From the NCBI RefSeq assembly GCF_000090795.2, contig NW_003546567.1, positions 74,366-116,453 on the forward strand: DNA of 42,088 nt, written 5' to 3'. Made by a program: the position numbers and the translations under genes. Positions 10,398 through 22,601 of this stretch are shown piece after piece (position 1 is the first letter of the stretch; every line of letters begins with the position of its first letter). Below the pieces are notes generated by a model. It searched no databases, had not been told where the DNA came from, and was given only the letters and a program-made list of their open reading frames with translations. The stretch comes from Amphimedon queenslandica. Its lineage: Eukaryota > Porifera > Demospongiae > Haplosclerida > Niphatidae.

Positions 10398-13300
10398 GGT
10401 ACTCACTTGAGTGCGTGGGTGAAGGTTGTGGAGGGTGTGAATGAGAAGGAATAGAACGAGACGAAGAAGAACTGCCTCCTCCTCCTCCATCTTGCTTGTG
10501 TCTACTGGAAGCATGTGCCATCCTCAAATGACCTCCGCCACTTTGGGACTTTCCTTCACCAGGTAACTGGCCATGACGGGACGACCCATGCTCCGGTTTG
10601 GTAGGCGTTGGTGTTATCACGTGAGGGTGACCCGAGAAACCGTGAGGCTGCCACTCGTGAGGTTTCTTAGGGTTGGGGCTAGGGGTCTGTCTAGCCCGAG
10701 AGTGAATGGAGTCCTTTGGCTTAGAGGATGGAGGAGGAGGAGCAAGAGCTGAATTAGGTTGAAGAAGCTGAAGGTTATACTGAGCAGAAAAGCTAGGAGG
10801 AAGGTGGGAAGGAGATGAGATTGATAGACCGGGTGGTAGGTTAAGGATGGTGGGCTGAGCCATGCCCCCGGCGGCTATAGGTACGAATGAAGTAGGAGGA
10901 AGAGAGCCAGGGGGCAGCCATTGCTGTATCTGCTCGGGCTCTTTCTTTATCTGAGCTCCACCAATAATGCCTCCTTCCTTTCTCTGATGAAGCCTCTTCT
11001 TATCCGGTTGAGATGGTCCTCCGGCTTTGCTAGAGGAAGAGCCCCCACTGCTGGACGAGTGGTGATGGTGGCCCGGTTTAGAGGGAGGACGGGATGGTCT
11101 GTGCTCTTGTTTAACTTGAGGTGGGTGGCCAACAATACTTCCCATGTGTCTATGGAGCATGTGATCAGATACGACAACCCCTGGTGGAATCACGCTGGGC
11201 TGATGATGAATACGCTCTTTCTTAAAAGAGCTGGGAGGGCTTGGCGACGAGGCGTGTCTGTGATCGTGCTGTTCACGAGGTCTCTTTACTTTTGGTAGAC
11301 CACTTCCATCAGCTTTGAGCTTCTCTTCTGCAGCTGCAGCTTTCTGTCTCTCTCTCTCGTATGCTATGATCTGATACTCACGTGACATCGGTAGGCTGGG
11401 CTCGTACACGAATCCATCAGGTACTGACTTACCGTCGCCCTGCGACTGAACGACTCCGCCCGGTTGCATGATAACGGACGGGTCACTGGGCTTGCCACTC
11501 TTAAAGGATGAGGGGAGAGGAGGGAGTGGCTTACCACTCATTATCCTCATGCTGTCAATGTCCTTGCTAGTCGGAGGAGACATCTGGTGCTTGTGACTTG
11601 AGGAGTCGTCAGGTTTTCTCTTTCGACTGCTCCCACTCAGCCCCTTACCCTTGTCCTGAATGACGGTGTGTGTGGGGTTTCCAGGAATCATTATGCCCCC
11701 GGGGGCCATATCAGAAAAATGTGCCAGCCCGTGAGGGGGGAAGTGGGCGGAAGGATTGGAAGTATCTACGTTTGGAGGAAAACGAGAATCTAGTTCTTTC
11801 CCGATTGAAGAATTGACTGCAGCAGGAGACCAGTATTGCCCTTTCATGACTTTTGGTGGCTGTGGCTGCAACAGTTCCTTCTCAATGGCTGCCGAGTGTG
11901 AGGGGGCGTGTCCAGAGGTGTGGTCGCCAGGAGATATTGGAGGAATCTGATGGTTATTTAAAAACGAAGCCGAGTTAAAGGAGAGCTCCATTGGCTTCCC
12001 ATCCTCCTTGGCCTCCTTGACGACAGACGGGGTCGATACCACACCCACCTTACGATGATGGACCTTCTTCTTGACCGGACTTAATGACCCAGAGCCAGAA
12101 CTGTCGCTGTCGTCGCCTCGGTTGCCATGGAGATGAAGCCCATGATCTTCAGGGTGGTAGGCGAGGGTTGACTTCAGACAATCGCTGGAGGTTTCTTTAT
12201 CCGAGAGAGTATCATCAGAAGAGACCACACCCTTTTCATCATGTACCGGTTTCATGGACGCAGCAACGTCAACCAAAGTATGAAAATTAACATGATTATC
12301 GGCGGCCATTTTACTGTCTCCGCCCCCTCCGGCAACAATAACAGAATTGACCGTGGGCGGGAATAAAACCGAGGGAGTGTTAGTGGATGGAGGACTAGTC
12401 TCTTTGGGTTTTTCCTTCTCGTCCAGTGCCAGTTGGGGCTGTGGGGACTTGACAGCATCAAAAGGAGGAAGAGAGGGACCGGTTTTAGTCTTGTCCTCGG
12501 CGCCACCTGTTATAGATGGTACGTGGTGGAGTCCGTTTGATTGCCTCAAGGGAGAAGAGGTCTGGTCAGATGTAAGGGAATGCTCTCCATTCAAATGAGT
12601 GCCTTTCACACTATCAGCTTCCGTAAACTGACCTCGATCAATCAGTTTCGACTGCTCCCGATCGGTATTCATGCTCTCACCGGTTTCCATGGCAATGATG
12701 GAGGATTCTTTGCTTTCGTCTCTGTTCTGCTGGTCGCCGTTTTCTCTCGGCTGGTCCTCCATTGCTTCAACATCAACGGAATCCTTTTCAGAGTCAGCAG
12801 ATACTTTAGCTCCAGCACCTGCTCCAGTCCCTCCTAGCAGGTCCTTTAGCTTGAGAGTCATATCAGGAACACCAGCATCTGAGAGTCTGAGAGAGAGGGG
12901 GGAGGAATTGAAACAGAAAATAAGAATACAAACTATAAAGATACATGTATATGCATCATATAATTTATATCTATAATAAAAATGTGTACATTTAATCATG
13001 TGGAGACACATGCATAATTTTTATCTTAGTGGAGACATAAATGTGCATGTAAATTCAGAATAAAATAAAATACTTTTAAAGTACATGTACACATGCACGT
13101 GTACATGTATGTACATGTACCTTGGTGGAGCCCATTTGTGATGCTGTACATCAATAAGTGAACCAGAAAAAGTCTTATTTCTCCATCTTACATTAACCAC
13201 CAGGACACCTGCAAATGAATACATAAACAATAAATTAATACTATTATTACGACATCAAACAGAGAGTCAATTATACATAACACAGGAAGTAGCAATTGGC

Positions 13301-13431
13301 ATGATAATAATAATAATAATAATAATAATAAAGTACATGTATATGTAGATTTGTACATGTACATGTGGTGCATACATGTACATGTGAAGACATAGAGAGA
13401 GGTTGGAGAAAGAGATTAGAAAGAGAGAGGG

Positions 13432-13463
<32 letters not shown>

Positions 13464-14322
13464 TGTATATATATATATATAGGCAAGCAAAACTAGGATG
13501 GCCTAGAGATACAAGAATGAAATTACATGTAAGACAAGGACAGTAATGCCAGCACACATGTGTACATACATGTACATGCTGTTACATGATGTAACACAGG
13601 CTGTACATGATCCTCTAGATTTTGTCATGTCTACATGTGTATATACTATACTACCCTAACATCATCAATCCTTAAAAATGAATTCTTGCGGGCTGCACAG
13701 GGAGTGGCAAGCCATTGAAACTGTACAAGAGGAGACAGGCAGTGTATCCTATTACTAATGACATAAGATATCTTCAAAGGCTTCCCCCCCCCTAGCAACA
13801 GCATAGCGACAGTGTAGTGGCCTGCCTAATCCAATAACAAGGAACAAAGCTACTAGAGGCAGTTGAATGTTTTCGTAACAGATGCCAATGATATTAGCCA
13901 GAATGTAGAGTAAGAGAGAGAGAGGAAGGAGGGGAGAGAAGTATGAGAAGATGTGGCTGATGAATTACTACACAGTATAAACTGAATTCATCCAAGTGTT
14001 TGTGAGTTGTGGTAGAGGTTGGTTGCCATAGAGTAAAGATAAATATTTGACTCATGTACATGGACAGAGAAAGATAGAGTAAGGATACCTTAATTGATCT
14101 GTTGGCAACTGGCAGTGTTCCAATACACACATACACATACATGTACACAATAATAACAACAACAACAACAACAATAATAATAATAGTAATAAGTACAAGT
14201 AGCAGCTTGGAGAGAAGAGAGAGAGAGGGGGGGAGAGGGAGAGGGAGAGGGGGGGGGAGAGGGAGAGGGAGAGAGAGAGGGGGGAGAGGGAGAGGGAGAG
14301 AGAGAGGGGGGAGAGGGAGAGG

Positions 14323-14376
<54 letters not shown>

Positions 14377-16697
14377 GAGAGAGAGTAGAGGCAACATAAT
14401 ATACTACTAACCAAAGAACAAACAAGATAAATTATACAAACAAATACATATTTACTAAATGGGCTATAATATATAATTACAATAACACACATACTGTACA
14501 TGCATACCTTGTCAAGCCTAATGAGGTCTGACCCAATATATGGATGTAGTGTGTACATGTACATGTATTAGCAGTCATAACAAGGGAAAGAACATATGTG
14601 AAATAAAAGACTACCTTTGTAAACTTAATAGTGGGCAGATAAAGGTGTCAAAATCACACATTCATCATGCAATTGTAATTCTACAGGGACAAACCCCAAA
14701 ATACACAAACATGAAATTCAAATTCCAATTAATTGTGTGTTCAGTTGTAAAAACAAGATTTAAGTCTATGAATACACCAGCTCAGCTCTTACCATACATA
14801 ACAAGGGCATACTCATCTAAATTAATGTACTGTATACACTAACATCCCCTTAGATTTAAAGGAAACTAGATTGATTACTTAATAATAAAAAACACAAACT
14901 GTTATTGCTTTCCATCTCAGCTGAGTGCATATAACATGCACCACTCTACATGCGATGATGCTATAAACTGATTATAATAATAATATCATAATCATCACAA
15001 AGAGAATATGAGTATGCATATACATGTACCTATGTGTATTTTAAATGCTCAGTGTTTATCTTATGATATTAAAGCCTACACACTTGCTTATAGCAACCGG
15101 AGAGGATCATTAAATCAACACGCAAAATGTCAACAATCAAACTTAAGACAAAAAAGATTACATCTATACATTGCATGTACATGTAATCACACATCAGAAT
15201 ATATTGCTGAGGGGGATGACCATGTACATGTACAACAGTACAAGCAGGCATTGGATGTCATTCCCAGAGGAATAGAGTATACGTGTACATGTACACAATC
15301 TAATCAGATTATGTACATTCATTATATCCATACAATATCAAGAATGATTCTTTTATGGTGACTCTATTGATTTAGGCAGCTTTCATTATGAACCAATTTC
15401 CCCTCTATTTGTATAAAGTGGTCCTAAGCTAAAGGCCGATAATGTACATGTACATGTAACTGTATATGTAAACCTTCACATTGATTCACAGGTGTACATG
15501 TACGCATGACACAACCACAGGATTACTAGTTATAGTGACACGTGTAGCATAAGATGGATTAGGTATTAATGTATATGTAAACATGCAGGCTTTAGAGGGA
15601 AAACCCAAAATAAGATCACTAAAATGTGATTAGTTTATGAATCTACATACATGTACATGTACATGCACGCAAATCAGTAGATGTTTTTGCATGTATATGA
15701 CGCATACAAGCGCCTCTATACTGACTTGAGGGTGTGTGTGTGTGCATATACGTGTACCATATATGTATGATATACAACTCAGTAATCACATAATTGGATC
15801 AGAACATGAACACACACACAATTACACAATTACATATGTATCTGTGGTCACAAATTAGAGAATGAAATCAAGGGACTGATGTCATCATGTCACAAAACAA
15901 GTACATGTACTGTACATGTACTGTGATTCAGCATGTGCATATACCAAATGTAAAATGACACAAGTTCATGTATAAAATATGTACATGTTTCCTTCCCTAC
16001 TTGGAAGACTTGTAGGGAAATTAAAGAGGGGGAAAAGTAGTAAAATACAGGACATGACATGACACAATGCCTTTTCTTAGAAACAGCAAGAGATAAGAGT
16101 GTCTAACTATTAATTTAGTGGCTGATCGAATTACAAGATTACTACCAGTGGCCTATATTGAATTAGGAGTCTACAAACGAATTGGATCAGTCGTAAGTGG
16201 ATTATCGATTTCGTAATCAAAGGTTCCACCTGCTTTGTGAACCCAATGTTTGAAGTTAGCAAATCACAAGAGCAGACAGTAATATATACCATGACTAATG
16301 CTATATAGGGCCTTTGCTGTGACATATGAGAGCCATGTCTGCCTCTGTCTCTGTTTGTGTGTAGTAGGATCATAGATAATAGAGTAAGGATCATGTTTGT
16401 ATGTGTAACACATGCCAATCATTGCTAATTCACTTATAGTCAAAGTAACGTACCATTTTTGAAGGAGCTAATTTCTAGGGGAATCGCTATACATGTACGT
16501 ACATGCACATTAATGGTATTTATAGCAATTCCTGCAATGAGTTTAATTCATGCCAATTGAGTATGTACAGTACATGACATGTACGTTTTGGTGGGGTTTC
16601 ATTTTAGAAAATGGCTCTTGAATTGCCAAAATGTGTAGCCAACTTAGAATTTACCTACTAGTACTAGATCTATCACATACATTACATCATATACATA

Positions 16698-16732
<35 letters not shown>

Positions 16733-19165
16733 CTTTCCCTCTTTCTCTCTTTCTTTCCCTCTTTCTCTCACCATCCAGTTCCTGACAGATAGCAGCTTGT
16801 AAGTAAGTGTTAGTCCCAGAGGTGAGAGAGGGAGTGAGTCCATCAGTAACTGCAGGAGTACCAGCCACACTCCCACTAGTGGCACAGAATGGACTGTACA
16901 GAGTTGGCTGACCCCACCCCCAACCGGCAAATGGAAGAGCTGTGTTAGTTGTGGGAGGGCCAAGAGAGGGAGAGGGAAGGACGGAGCTACTCCCGGCTGT
17001 TGCTATGGTGACAGGTTTCGGAGGTAGCGTGGGGATCGGTGGTCTTGGTTCCTGTTCAGCTGACACTCCCTGCAAATAGAGAGAAAGTGATTATTATATT
17101 AATTATTTATTTTCATATTTTGCTTGTATTTCTTGTCCCGTCTACCCCAAACACAAAATGATAATGCAGTTTATGTGTTTGTGTCTGTACTCGCGATGTA
17201 CGTGTACATATGTATTGAATGCTTTCCTATCATTTGGTAACAAAAGACACGCTACAAATAAAAATGTAAAACTACAACCCAACAAACACACGATAATCAA
17301 TATCACACCGTAGATCAGTATGTACCATGCATGCATACACCAATGTGCTCCTGTGAATTATATTCTCTCATTATAATTCCCAAACATCTTCCTCCCTCTC
17401 ACCCTCCCCCTCTCTCTCCCTCATAAAATGGAAGTCTAGGCATTTCTAAGGTTAAACAGCATTCTCTCCAAGTTACAACCTATAATGTACATGTATAAGC
17501 AATGGAACTACATGATGTATGCTCTTCCTTTCCCCTTTCTTTCCCACCCTCTCTCCCTCTCCCTCTCTCTCTCCCTCCCTCTCTCTCTCTCTCTCTCTCT
17601 TTCTACAAACAAAACAAGCTTGACATCTGTCAGGTACAACAAAAACATGGTTCATATCCTCTCAATAGATAAATGTCACTATCAAGTGAACAAGGTATAA
17701 ACATACAATCCTAACAAGGCCCTAGACAGAGTTACGGACAAAGACTAATGGAGAGATAGCAACACAGCTATGTGTAGTGGCATGATGAAAGAATTGTGTT
17801 CAACTACATGTAACTATATATCGTTGACATGACGTGTAGGAAAGTCAAAACATAGACACACATGTCCGCGGACATTTAAAATGACATATTATCTTACACA
17901 TCTTACATATCATATAATGAGAGGAGAGAGAAGAGGAGGAGGAGAAGGAGAGGAGAAAGAAAGGTAATTAAGAAAGAGAGGTCAATGTGAAATGACATGC
18001 ATATGTACACAATACAGTATAAATATATACATGTACATGTAACACATATTGTACATGTACATGTAGGTGACACATGTAGATCATGTACAGGAAGGGAGTC
18101 ATGAAATCCATTTGGTGAGACACAATACATGTATACAGTTAAATACTGCCAGCTATTAACAAACAATGCAGTCCCACACAAAGCAATGAATAAAGGACAC
18201 AGCCTGTGAATACATGTACTAGTACACATTGACTGTGAATACATTATAATGGACACTTAATATGGAGTGGGTGAGAGCTAAGGTGGGAGAATTCATGAGG
18301 ATATTGAGCATAATGAATGATATAGAGACTAGGTTATGTCTAGGGAGGTTTATGTATTATTTACATGATAATGGAGGGATGACCTTATAAGTGGTGGGGT
18401 GGCTACAGGTGTTACATGTACATGTACATGTATGCAATACATGCATGTCAAGTAGAAGCATAAGAGGAGAGAGAGAAAGAGGGGGGAGAGAGAGGGGGGA
18501 GAGAGAGGGGGGAGAGAAGGAAAGAGAGAGACAGAGACACTGCTAACCTGTACTATTGATACTTCAGGTGATAGTCCCTCATCATTAACAGGTGAGTCTG
18601 GATCATGATGATGTACTGACTGAGGAGAAGAATCCACCACCCCAGAATCAATGACAGCCACAGTCTCTCCTCTCCTCTCATCAGACTCAATAGCGGATGG
18701 GACAATAGAGAGATCCAATGCATTATTCAACACTCCACCTCCTGCCCTGCCCCCTGTGTGAATGAGATCGCTGCCATACCCCACTTGAAGGTTGATAGGA
18801 GAGAGCGGTTTTAAAATAGGCTGAGAGAAAGTAGGGCCTGAGTACTGGTTATAGAAAGAGGTGTGGGTCATGGGTGGGCTTTGGGATCCTTTTAAAGCGT
18901 CGCCTCCCTCGTCCGCACTGTCAGTTCTCTCATCATCGTCTTCCTCCGTAGAAAAGGCAGGAGGCCGTCGTCTCTGGACTCTACGCTTACTCTTTGACTT
19001 TCTCTCTTCGTCACTTTGATCACTGCTTGATGAAGTGTCTCTACGGGCTTCACTTCTGTGACTGCGGGCACTTCCTTGGGAGGAGGCAGAGCTCCCTTTC
19101 TTCCCTCTGGGCTTGTGCTGGGATGGACTTGTACTGTTAATATCACTTACTGATTCTATCATCAT
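7367..19165 (-). CDS. ZNF609: Scribbler/ZNF608/ZNF609-type nuclear protein
   Basis: Six coding exons: 19165-18548, 17069-16772, 13208-13121, 12886-10407, 8003-7584 and 7413-7367, phases consistent, 1316 residues. Diagnostic is the join [17 protein letters not shown] followed by [16 protein letters not shown] (about residues 303-335). It matches the block I recall from ZNF608/609 and Drosophila scribbler (there DGMLVVNV.WRNKTYVGTLLD...WAPPR). The rest is low complexity: Ser/Arg/Lys-rich N terminus with [12 protein letters not shown], a large Pro/Ser/His-rich exon, a [18 protein letters not shown] helix, and an Ala/Gln-rich exon with polyGln (CTG-rich at about 7686-7728). The last exon ends [10 protein letters not shown]. 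No C2H2 finger is visible, unlike vertebrate relatives. If exon 1 (ending 21922) joins 19165 directly, an in-frame TAA precedes this ATG. The family acts in transcription and chromatin contexts; the sponge role is inferred. Confidence 0.82.
8004..10406 (-). other. Large intron of the ZNF609-like gene with microsatellites
   Basis: A 2.4-kb intron between the Ala/Gln exon and the large Ser/Pro exon. It holds (ATA)n at about 9532-9564 passing into an ACA run, (GT)n at about 9661-9680 and several GTACAT palindromes (for example 8850-8865 and 9880-9895). Open frames here are short and show no protein-like composition, so I call no gene. Confidence 0.6.
10325..10397. repeat. (ATT)n microsatellite beside a splice donor
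   Basis: Uninterrupted ATT run of about 73 bp. On the sense (minus) strand it reads AAT and begins about ten bases after the donor GTGAGTACC that follows exon end 10407. Confidence 0.95.
13209..16771 (-). other. 3.6-kb intron of the ZNF609-like gene, repeat-filled
   Basis: The intron joins ELDG to VLVVNV. It contains (AAT)n at about 13304-13331, (TA)n at about 13434-13458 and 13465-13480, a long purine tract (listed separately), many GTACATGTAC palindromes (15226-15236, 15284-15294, 15651-15664, 15901-15921) and (CT)n at 16701-16729. No exon is needed here because the flanking protein block is continuous with its homologues. Confidence 0.65.
14209..14385 (+). repeat. 177-nt uninterrupted homopurine tract
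   Basis: Every base from 14209 to 14385 is A or G, made of GA, GGGA and G-run blocks with near mirror symmetry. It is homopyrimidine on the transcribed sense strand of the host gene. The long Ser/Leu and Arg/Glu/Gly open frames over it come from this composition. Confidence 0.95.
17070..18547 (-). other. 1.5-kb intron of the ZNF609-like gene
   Basis: Contains a CT-rich stretch (about 17519-17602), a 70-nt purine run (18462-18531) just downstream of the donor, and GTACAT palindromes near 18031-18066 and 18414-18432. No coding content is supported. Confidence 0.6.
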
Positions 19166-21921
19166 CTGTGAAGAGAAGGGAATATAATACTAATACATTT
19201 GAATTTAAAAGAGAGAGAGAGAGAGAGAGGATAAGAGAAGAGAAGAGAGAAAGGAGGAAGAGAGGCTGTTGAGTTGGCCAAAACTAGCCTGAAAGAATGC
19301 ACACACAGAAGCAGACAATGTCAACAGTGGCTGTGTTGCCAGGCAGCAACCATCGGAATGTTGTCATACTACAACATAGGAAATGCGGGGGCGTGACTGG
19401 GCAGCCTCAGCACTCATAATGTGTGTGTGTGTCTGGAGGGGCATGTATTTGGCAAAGGAGCGGTGAAGCCATGCAAAACAGCTGTCAGTGTGTAATAATA
19501 ACTGGTGTAGTGTTACATGTATACAATACACACTCAGACACTTTATACTATAGTACACATCTCATTGGAATAACAACACAAGGCATTTATGGCACAACCA
19601 TAAAAGGAAGTGAGGGAGATAGAGCAAATGTTTGTATCTGTGTATGTGTGTGTGTGTATATAAGGGCAAGAAAGAATGCAAGGAAATGGCTAACTGAGAA
19701 AGAAAGACAATACAATGAAAAGAGGATGGAGGGACATTTTAGACAAAAAGAGAAAGCAAGAAAGAAAGAAGAGAGAGAGAGAGACTGTATTTCACATGTA
19801 CATGTACATGTATGTAGACTTATTATCATTGAAACAGTTTATATGTAACAACATGTACTGGATACAAGTAGTCTATTAATATCCATACATGTACATGCAT
19901 CACATCACAGTATACTATTCACAAACAAGTGCTATACACATAATAGAGTATACTAATGATGACATTGTTGTAACCAAAGAAAGCTTTGGGATATTGTTTA
20001 TGAATTGGAGAGGCACAAAAGAAACTGATCATTAGAAACAAAAAACTTCAACTTTAGCTTACCAAAATACACAGAGAGCATATATCTATCCACACACAAA
20101 CACACACACACAAATAGGCAATGTTCAATGGTACATGTACATGCATGTTGATGAGGATGCGTCGTATATAGTCAATAGATGTATAAATGCTCTGTGTACT
20201 CACTTGATTATCATCCCACTAATGCAATTATGCCAGCCAAATAGACAGCCAACACACACAGTTATGTATTGATACTGATTACATTTATAATTATAACAAA
20301 TTCCATAATAATGCAAAGCTCAGTAGGAACGCAACGTAATAATATATCAAAGACATATATATTTACCAACAAAAAAAATAACCCATTTAACATGCGCATA
20401 ACTCTTAAAAGAGGACACCTATTCTAATATGACATATTACACGTTCGTGACACATGATATGCACACACACATTGACCCAATTAACATCATACGAACTAAA
20501 AGGGTCACATAAGAAGGGGTACATTGCTAATTAACGCCTTCCTTCACTACCTGGCCATAGACTAATACACAAAGTGAAGAGGGAGGAGAGGGAGAAAGAG
20601 GAGAAGAGAAATAAGGATAAAGGGTCATATTACACGAACTAGACTGATCTAGAGGATATCAATGTCACCATTGTCAAGAGACCAGGTTACTTAGTCAAAA
20701 CAAGAGAGAGACTTCCAGATAGACACCACACACCATTCTAATATACAAACACCTACAATACATGTACACGCATAGTTGTACAATGGATGTTACTACTTAT
20801 TAATAGAACAGTGTACACAAGCTAGCTATATATGTAACACCTGTATCACAACATAATTATGATTAACAGTGTGCTTGTGCTATATTTAGGAATACTAAAA
20901 GTAGTAGCAGTTGTACTATTAATAGAGTGACTACACAATGGAGTGTGGTAGAGAGGAATAGCTGGGAATAAGATCCACGGTGTATTTTACTATTTTACTA
21001 CAATGATTCGTGATTGGCCATGTTATCAGATGATGAGTATTACTAATATGTAGACGCAATCCATTCAAATGACACCACGGGCAGCCATAAGAAGGAGTAG
21101 TCTACACATACAGAGAGAAGACAGGGAAGAAAGGAAGCCATGCTTAAGCAACCAGAAACCATACATTAGTTATGGGTAGGTGTCAACTTTATCAGACAAG
21201 ACAGAAAGAGAGAGAGAGAGACAGAGAGAAGAGAGCTATTACATCAGGTACATGTATACATACACAAGAAGGAAAATTTAATAGAGAAAAGAATAAAAGT
21301 TGTGAGAAAAAAATACATACACAATTGTACATAAACATGTACATGTCACGTGATTGATAGTTTGTTCCTGGTAGCTCCAAAACTCTTAGGGAAAATTGCT
21401 TAGGGTACACAAGATGATGACAAAGTTGTGGGTTTTTATATACATTTCAGTTTCTGGTTATACAAAACATTAGACTATTGTTTATAATGAGGGCAATTGT
21501 TTTCCTATTGGAGCAACTTAACTTACACACAGACATGCACACAAATCACATTATGAATGTACATGCATACACATAGTAGAGGCAAGCATGACATTCTACT
21601 ACAATCACATAATGCATAACACAATAATGACAGATTGTGATGTCAGACAATGTGGAATGTGGTTAATTGAACATGCATTGCCTAGGCAACGGGATTGGAA
21701 TGTTAAACTGAAACTATTGGAATGAATGAGAGAATAGATAAAGAGAGAGAGGGGGGGAGAGGAGAGGAGGAACGAAGGGAAGGGGTAGAGGGTTTGCAGC
21801 GTAACGTGAGAAGAGACATGTTTTAAAATACAATTTCTTTTAATGTTAATTAATAAAAGTAAGGTGATGGAGAGGAAGGAAAAGAGAGTGAGAAGGAGGC
21901 ATTAAAGGAAAATGAGCTCAC
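19166..21921 (-). other. First intron of the ZNF609-like gene (inferred)
   Basis: Runs between the noncoding first exon (donor after 21922, AAAG|GTGAGC) and the acceptor ctcttcacag before ATG 19165. It holds (GA)n near 19211-19229 and scattered GTACAT palindromes (19796-19812, 20131-20145). I saw no convincing extra coding exon, but a short one could be missed. Confidence 0.5.
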
Positions 21922-22080
21922 CTTTGGACTTTATGGCAAGCTAAAATACACCATTAGTGAGTGAAACAATAATCGAACTCCTTTTTTGAGCGGAGGCGAC
22001 GGGACAAAGATTCCTCTTGCCAACACTCCAAAAGTCTGGACTCGTCTCCAAAAACAGGTGCAGGAGAAAGAACGTAAAAT
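21922..22080 (-). other. Probable noncoding first exon of the ZNF609-like gene
   Basis: A good 5' splice site, AAAG|GTGAGC, falls at 21922/21921 on the minus strand, close to the GC-rich promoter zone. The exon has a small upstream ORF (ATG at 21954, seven codons, TAA at 21934-21936). That TAA is in frame with ATG 19165 after direct splicing, which supports 19165 as the coding start. The upstream boundary is not determined; 22080 is only a guess. Confidence 0.45.
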
Positions 22081-22440
22081 GGGGAAATCAATGAATTGTA
22101 GTTGCTAGTTCTCTTCTCCCATTAAAGAGAAGAGGAATAGGGGATTTTACCGGGTTTAATAGTAAAAAGAAACCGAGGGCACACTGGAAATGGCGAGGAA
22201 ATAAAAAGAGAACCCTCCCGAGCTAAGGAACGTCGGGCCCTTGAGATACACGAGAGAAAGAGATGGGAAGAAACAGGGCGAGTCTTGTGGTTGAGGATTA
22301 CAAGAGTACATGCAAAGTGGGTCAGTCACCCCGAATCAATGGAATGCGGCGGCCAGTGTGGTATTAATGCTATAATAAGACACAATCTGCTCCTTCCCTT
22401 TGATGAGCTGGATTCCGGGCATACCAGACCCGTTGCTATG

Positions 22441-22601
22441 ACTCCAGACTGCGCATGCGTAGTGGAGTCATCTTTCGCGGGAAATTTGTGTTTTGACTGA
22501 GCATGCGCAGAAATGCAAAAGGTCGGCGGGTGATTTGGCGGTAAGTGGGCAGCTCCGCGCATGCGCAGTCGCTAGAAATTGGCGCCAACCACTCCCAAAA
22601 C
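22441..22601. promoter_or_regulatory. Divergent CHAF1A / ZNF609-like promoter with NRF1- and E2F-like sites
   Basis: Three NRF1-type motifs: TGCGCATGCGT (22450-22460), GAGCATGCGCAG (22499-22510) and CGCGCATGCGCAG (22556-22568). Three E2F-type motifs: TTTCGCGGGAAA (22473-22484), TTTGGCGG (22534-22541) and the palindrome TTGGCGCCAA (22579-22588), the last 14 bp before the CHAF1A ATG. No TATA box is apparent. Consensus matches are from general knowledge of these factors in animals; use in this organism is inferred. E2F control fits an S-phase histone chaperone. Confidence 0.65.

Noticed and set aside
10245-10514. Poly-asparagine protein
   Set aside because: It reads through the donor GTGAGT into the intronic AAT microsatellite.
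11756-12976. Plus-strand open frames opposite the large Ser/Pro exon
   Set aside because: Antisense shadows of a coding exon whose own frame and splice phases are consistent.
13894-14564. Ser/Leu/Pro-rich and Arg/Glu/Gly-rich open frames
   Set aside because: Produced by the purine tract on either strand; no other protein-like features.
19423-19848. 141-codon plus-strand open frame in intron 1 of the ZNF609-like gene
   Set aside because: Contains translated GTACAT and GT repeats and no recognisable domain.
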